Shown piece after piece: positions 6,601 to 8,906 of a DNA stretch of 8,906 bases. Source of the stretch: Actinomycetes bacterium (GTDB taxonomy: Bacteria > Actinomycetota > Actinomycetes > Actinomycetales > Cellulomonadaceae); contig JAEZBT010000039.1 of the NCBI GenBank assembly GCA_023426865.1, positions 1-8,906 of the forward strand, written 5' to 3'. Below the pieces are notes generated by a model. That model did no database searches, was not told where the DNA came from, and was given only the letters and a program-made list of their open reading frames with translations. Every line of letters begins with the position of its first letter. Within the stretch, counting starts at the first letter, position 1. The position numbers and the translations under genes were made by a program.

Positions 6601-7145
6601 CCGACGGCGCCGACGCCGCGGTCGTGGCGCGCCTGGCCGAGGCGTACGACGACGTCCGACGCGGCCTGGGCTACTGCAAGCCCCCCGAGGTCTACGGGGC
6701 GTTCCCCGTGGACCCGTACTCGCACACCCCCGCCGGGCGGGGCGCGCGCCAGCCGGGGATGACCGGCCAGGTGAAGGAGGAGGTGCTGACGCGCCTCGGC
6801 GAGCTCGGCCTGCGCGTGGAGTCCGGTCGGATCGTCGTGCGGCCCCTGCTGCTGCGGGACGACGAGTGGACGACGACGGCGGCCACGTTCGGCTATCGCG
6901 ACGTCGCCGGGCACGAGGCCGTCATCGCCCTCGAGCCTGGTTCGCTGGCCTTCACCTTCTGCCAGGTGCCGGTCGTCTACCGGCGCGTCGGACCGGGCGA
7001 GCCCCTCGCGATGTCGGCCCTGCTGGCCGACGGGACGCGGATCCCCTGCCCCGGCGGAACGGTGGACGAGGCCACGAGCGCGCTCGTGTTCCACCGCACC
7101 GGCGAGGTCGTCCGCCTCGAGGTGGGGGTGCCCGCCGATTCGTGA
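3693..7145 (+). CDS. Large GH94-like (clan GH-Q type) putative glycoside phosphorylase
   Basis: 1150 residues; ATG has AAGGA five bases upstream. No signal peptide or membrane segment, so probably cytoplasmic. Layout by eye: beta-rich N-terminal domain (about 28-330, with YDQMPPFFMT and FISSTGGLTAGR), helical linker (about 340-440), alpha/alpha-barrel-like region (about 440-1010), and short beta-rich C-terminal part (about 1020-1145). Conspicuous motifs are DYQGNWRDIFQNWEALAWSFP (464-484), DGIDWEIPEPGNPWANIGYW (511-530) followed by SDHQ, PEWNDANNALVGRG (649-662), and QPGMTGQVKEE (1020-1030). WND at 651-653 recalls the GDWND motif holding the catalytic Asp of GH94, and MTG at 1023-1025 recalls its phosphate-site Thr-Gly; both come from memory. 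It is longer than cellobiose phosphorylase (about 800) and nearer GH149-size enzymes. Substrate unknown; hydrolase activity cannot be excluded. Divergent from the xylanase and preceded by two LacI-type operators. Confidence 0.72.
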   Translation: MTSAAVAHTRPGPGRGAPSGRPVDLDGRRFYRITAYDQMPPFFMTLVGASDLWLFISSTGGLTAGRVAADHALFPYYTEDKVTEGAGRTGGLTVLRVARADGSAVVWHPFAETRPGDPVVERNLYKDYLGTTLVFEERRDDLDLTLRVAWETSARYGVVRTCELRSTGTTPRTVEVLDGFLNVLPAGTTVLVQNELSYLLDAYKRAEIDPATGLGVFYLNSDLTDLAEPRESLHATVAWQVGLDGAEHLLSTQQLHAFGAGDVVLPENDVRGLRGAYLTRARVLVPPGGAVGWHVVADVEQSAADVVALSEELRRPDELASRLRADVARSRTDLETLVATADGVQLTGDELAAAHHSANVLFNLMRGGVPADGYALDPADVRRFVARRSTLVAARSAELLAALPERLDAAELVAAARASGDADLERLALEYLPLTFSRRHGDPSRPWNKFRIALRDADGGTRMDYQGNWRDIFQNWEALAWSFPEYAESMVAVFLDATTADGYNPYRISRDGIDWEIPEPGNPWANIGYWSDHQIVYLCKLLETSMRFHPGRLHDLADRRLFTHGDVPYRIATYEQTLDDPYATITFDDEAHAATLERAAAEGADGRLLHGLDGDLVRVTLAEKLLLPLLAKLVNLVPDGGIWMNTQRPEWNDANNALVGRGLSVVTLAYVRRFLGVVRGLLGDDVELTAELATLLGRVRDVLAAHADATRSGFDDGARRDVMDALGDAGTAYRARVYDGLSGERAHVPAATVAELLDLAQQYVDSGLRANRRDDGLYHSYNLLDLAPGRAGVRRLQEMLEGQVAVLSSGLLAPEEAADLLAALRASALYRADQHSYTLYPDRALPRFLERNTVTPEQAAAAPLLGLLVASGDRSVVLRDVRGDLHFAPTIHNVRDVLEALDTVAPRLPAGAVEQGRGALLHLFDDVFRHSEFTGRSGSFFAFEGLGSIYWHMVSKLLLAVQENVEQAAADGADAAVVARLAEAYDDVRRGLGYCKPPEVYGAFPVDPYSHTPAGRGARQPGMTGQVKEEVLTRLGELGLRVESGRIVVRPLLLRDDEWTTTAATFGYRDVAGHEAVIALEPGSLAFTFCQVPVVYRRVGPGEPLAMSALLADGTRIPCPGGTVDEATSALVFHRTGEVVRLEVGVPADS

Positions 7146-7150
7146 GCGAC

Positions 7151-7163
7151 GCCCGGGACGGGC
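7151..7163 (+). terminator. Weak hairpin just after the GH94-like gene
   Basis: GCCCG, a GGA loop and CGGGC form a 5-bp perfect hairpin six bases past the stop, without a T-tract. Further imperfect hairpins follow (for example 7213-7230). Termination here is plausible but weakly supported. Confidence 0.3.
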
Positions 7164-7315
7164 ATCACGAGACCTGGGTGCTTCCGCCGGAGCCGGGGGA
7201 TCGATCCTCGTCAGGAGGGTGCAGCCCCCTATGCGATTGCGGTGTGAGGGGCCCGCCCTCGTCGGCGCCAGCCGGGCCGACCGGATCGCGGCATGTCCGT
7301 TCGGTCGCCGGCTCG

Positions 7316-7321
7316 TAGTCT
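7316..7321 (+). promoter_or_regulatory. -10 element of a leaderless-type promoter
   Basis: TAGTCT is followed by seven bases and then GTG at 7329, the spacing expected when transcription starts at the first base of the start codon. The -35 region is poor (ATGTCC at 7293-7298, 17-base spacer). No Shine-Dalgarno sequence lies before the GTG or the earlier ATG at 7293. Confidence 0.55.
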
Positions 7322-7328
7322 CGGCTGC

Positions 7329-7781
7329 GTGAACCCGCGCGTGGCCGATGAGTTCTTCCGTTCCGATGCACCGGCGGACGTTCAGGCGACCGGTGCATGG
7401 TTGCTCGCCAACGGCTATGCCCTGTCGTCACAAAGCGGCGAGGGTGCGTTCGGCGCGGAGTTCGTGATCAGGGGCCCGGCCGAGGTCCGGATCACTGTCG
7501 ACCGCTCGCAGTGGCTGCTCGACGTGGCCGCCGAGCCCGGAGCCGAGGCGTGGCAGTACGACCTCCTTCTGGCCGCGCGCAGCGGCCGAACCTACGGCGA
7601 GGTGTTCCCAGCCCGCGCCTCGACGCAGTTCGACGGCGCTCTGCCCTACCAGCTCCCAGAGGGCGTGAGCTGGCGTCAGACGCTTCCTGTTGTGCTCAGC
7701 TGGGTACGTGATCCGGGCGTCGGGGCGGCAGTCGAACGGGCCTCGCGCGAACGGTTCACCCTCATGTGGCCGCGTCGCTAG
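7329..7781 (+). CDS. Unrecognised 150-residue protein (leaderless mRNA likely)
   Basis: I do not recognise this family. It has no signal peptide, membrane helix or cysteines. The N-terminal part looks helical (VADEFF, DVQATGAWLLANGYALS), the middle looks like beta strands (AEFVIRGPAEVRITVD, then QWLLDVAAEPG), and the C-terminal third ends in an amphipathic helix and FTLMWPRR. Its small, acidic, soluble make-up is reminiscent of immunity-type or contact-domain proteins, but that is only an impression. I chose GTG 7329 over ATG 7293 because a TAGTCT -10 box lies seven bases before it and the longer form has no ribosome site and starts inside the promoter. Codon use is visibly less G/C-biased at third positions than in the flanking genes (GAT, GCA, TTG, TCA and CAA occur early), which fits transfer or weak expression. 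It stands alone between two unrelated units. Confidence 0.6.
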   Translation: MNPRVADEFFRSDAPADVQATGAWLLANGYALSSQSGEGAFGAEFVIRGPAEVRITVDRSQWLLDVAAEPGAEAWQYDLLLAARSGRTYGEVFPARASTQFDGALPYQLPEGVSWRQTLPVVLSWVRDPGVGAAVERASRERFTLMWPRR

Positions 7782-8109
7782 CTCGGGCCCTGTCCGCACT
7801 CTGGTGTCCATGGCGCTCAGTTTCGCGCTCATCGGATACGTGACCACGCAGAGCGCAGCTCGGCCATCACCCCCAATCGCACCAGGGGGCCGCGTACCGA
7901 CGACGACCGACGTCAGGATGCTCGACATCCGCAGGCCTCGACACGGACGCCGGGGGCGCACGACCCGATCGGGCCGCGCGCCACCGGCGCTCAGCGTGGA
8001 CGTGCTACTTGCCGTGTCAATCGATCTTCACCCGAGTACAGGACCATCGGCCCGAGCTGATGAGGTTAGGCTCCGCTAACTTCGGATCAGACGATCTGGA
8101 GGACGACCG
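7782..8109. other. Intergenic region before feoA
   Basis: About 330 bases of relatively A+T-richer sequence. It holds the iron box and likely promoter (8061-8079) and the feoA ribosome site GGAGGA (8098-8103). Open frames on both strands here have no ribosome site, odd composition and no recognisable protein character. A CCCGATCGGG palindrome at 7964-7973 is unexplained. Confidence 0.55.
8061..8079. promoter_or_regulatory. DtxR/IdeR-type iron box upstream of feoA
   Basis: TGAGGTTAGGCTCCGCTAA matches the 19-bp consensus TWAGGTWAGSCTWACCTWA (recalled) at 15 of 19 positions, with the left half nearly perfect and TTAG/CTAA arms symmetric. It contains TAGGCT (8067-8072), a likely -10, so iron-loaded repressor would block RNA polymerase. 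It lies 30 bases before the start codon. Confidence 0.7.
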
Positions 8110-8436
8110 ATGACCGCGACGCTCCCCGCCGCCGACGAGGTTCTCGGCGCCACGGGCGGCGCGCTCGCGACCGGCGTCGACGCGCTCGCGACCGAGCCGT
8201 GCATGCCGATGTCGGAACTGCGCCGCGGCGGCCTGGCCCGCGTCGTCGGGCTTGACCCGGCCCTCCCCCGCTCCGTGAGCCGCCGGCTCGCCGACCTCGG
8301 CTTCACCGCGGACACCGAGATCGAGTGCGTGTGCCGCGCACCGCTCGGCAGCCCGACCATCTACCGCGTCGGCGAGTCCCGCCTGTGCCTGCGGCGGGGC
8401 CTGTGCGAAGGGATCCTCGTCGAGGTCACGCGGTGA
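8110..8436 (+). CDS. feoA: FeoA, ferrous iron uptake accessory protein
   Basis: 108 residues. The SH3-like FeoA core runs from about residue 34 (MSELRRGGLARVVGL) through RRLADLGFTADTEIECVCRAP to the end (ESRLCLRRGLCEGILVEV). FeoA is a small cytoplasmic protein thought to assist FeoB in Fe(II) transport. ATG 8110 is backed by GGAGGA six bases upstream, giving about 32 residues before the usual FeoA start; internal Met codons at 32 and 34 would give a typical 75-77 residue protein but lack as good a site. Five cysteines (31, 73, 75, 93, 99) are many for its size. The stop overlaps feoB by four bases (GTGA), indicating translational coupling. An iron box lies upstream. Confidence 0.9.
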   Translation: MTATLPAADEVLGATGGALATGVDALATEPCMPMSELRRGGLARVVGLDPALPRSVSRRLADLGFTADTEIECVCRAPLGSPTIYRVGESRLCLRRGLCEGILVEVTR

Positions 8437-8906
8437 CCTGCCACACCGAGGACCAGGTCCTCGGTGGCGGCGCGACCGTCGCCCTCGTCGGCGCACCGAA
8501 CACCGGCAAGTCCAGCGTCTTCAACCACCTCACCGGCCTGCGGGTGCGCACGGCCAACTACCCGGGCGTCACGGTCACCCGGTCGGTCGGTCACGTCGCG
8601 GGCGACGGCGTGCGCGTGCAGCTCGTGGACCTGCCCGGCACGTACGGCCTGGAGCCCGTCAGCCCCGACGAGCAGGTGGTCGCCGACCACCTCGCCGGCC
8701 GCCTGCCCGGCACGGACGTGCCCGACGCGCTCCTCGTCGTCGTCGACGCGACGGCCCTGCGCCGGTCGCTCGGTCTGGTCGCACAGGCGCTCGCGACCGG
8801 CCACCGGTGCACCGTCGTCCTGACCATGAGCGACGAGCTCACGCGACGCGGGGGTGCGGTCGACGCCGACGCGCTGGCGGCGGCCCTCGGCGTGCCGGTG
8901 CACGTC
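8433..8906 (+). CDS. feoB: FeoB, ferrous iron transporter, N-terminal G domain (partial)
   Basis: 158 residues are visible; the gene runs off the right edge, so the membrane part is missing. The GTG start overlaps the feoA stop as GTGA. The G domain shows G1 GAPNTGKS (20-27), switch region NYPGVTV (42-48) matching the usual FeoB N(W/Y)PGVTV, G3 DLPGTYGL (66-73), and SPDEQV (77-82), which follows it in FeoB proteins. At G4, where NxxD is expected, the sequence is TMSD (131-134), keeping the Asp but with Thr for Asn. In the family, GTP binding by this cytosolic domain gates Fe(II) transport through the membrane domain. Expression should follow feoA and respond to iron. Confidence 0.95.
   Translation, partial: MTCHTEDQVLGGGATVALVGAPNTGKSSVFNHLTGLRVRTANYPGVTVTRSVGHVAGDGVRVQLVDLPGTYGLEPVSPDEQVVADHLAGRLPGTDVPDALLVVVDATALRRSLGLVAQALATGHRCTVVLTMSDELTRRGGAVDADALAAALGVPVHV

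Noticed and set aside
7428..7961. Minus-strand 177-codon frame opposite the unknown gene
   Set aside because: No ribosome site or domain, and it overlaps the better supported leaderless gene on the other strand.
7964..7973. Palindrome CCCGATCGGG
   Set aside because: Ten bases is too short to call an operator or terminator in GC-rich DNA; no second copy or adjacent promoter was seen.
7690..8079. Plus-strand 129-codon frame before feoA
   Set aside because: It starts inside the preceding gene, ends inside the iron box and has Arg/Pro-rich low-information sequence; a remnant gene cannot be excluded but is not supported.

Overview
The window is about 70% or more G+C, with strong G/C third-position bias, GTG starts, purine-rich Shine-Dalgarno sites and a leaderless-type promoter. 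This points to an actinobacterium. A secreted GH10 xylanase with a Pro/Thr/Glu linker next to a large glycoside-phosphorylase-like enzyme suggests a plant-polysaccharide degrader such as Cellulomonas, Cellulosimicrobium or a relative. The genus is inferred, not shown.

Layout. (1) 1-738, minus strand: N-terminal part of a gene leaving the window on the left, probably a SNF2-type DEAD/DEAH-box helicase (ATPase domain not in view). (2) 739-1091: intergenic, with a probable helicase promoter and a strong hairpin that ends the next gene. (3) 1092-3209, minus strand: secreted multidomain GH10 xylanase made of signal peptide, (EPTT)n linker, InlB-B-repeat-like domain, GH10 domain with enlarged loops, FIVAR-like helical domain, and a C-terminal tail of seven W-(H/Q)-P triplets. 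(4) 3210-3692: divergent promoter region with a candidate xylanase promoter, a pair of small hairpins, and two copies of a 14-bp LacI-type palindrome just upstream of the next gene. (5) 3693-7145, plus strand: a 1150-residue protein without signal peptide, resembling clan GH-Q (GH94-like) phosphorylases but outside any family I can name firmly. (6) 7329-7781, plus strand: an unrecognised 150-residue protein, probably translated from a leaderless mRNA. (7) 7782-8109: spacer ending in a DtxR/IdeR-type iron box. (8) 8110-8906, plus strand: feoA and the 5' part of feoB, a coupled ferrous-iron uptake operon that continues to the right.

How the genes may work together. The divergent pair looks like a small carbohydrate module: the xylanase cuts polymer outside the cell, and the large enzyme, apparently cytoplasmic, could phosphorolyse or otherwise process an imported oligosaccharide. 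The paired palindromes suggest control of the large enzyme by a LacI-family sugar sensor encoded elsewhere; no transporter or regulator gene is present here. The feo operon is a separate, iron-responsive unit. The most novel-looking items are the GH94-like enzyme with its operators, and the Trp-His-Pro tail of the xylanase.
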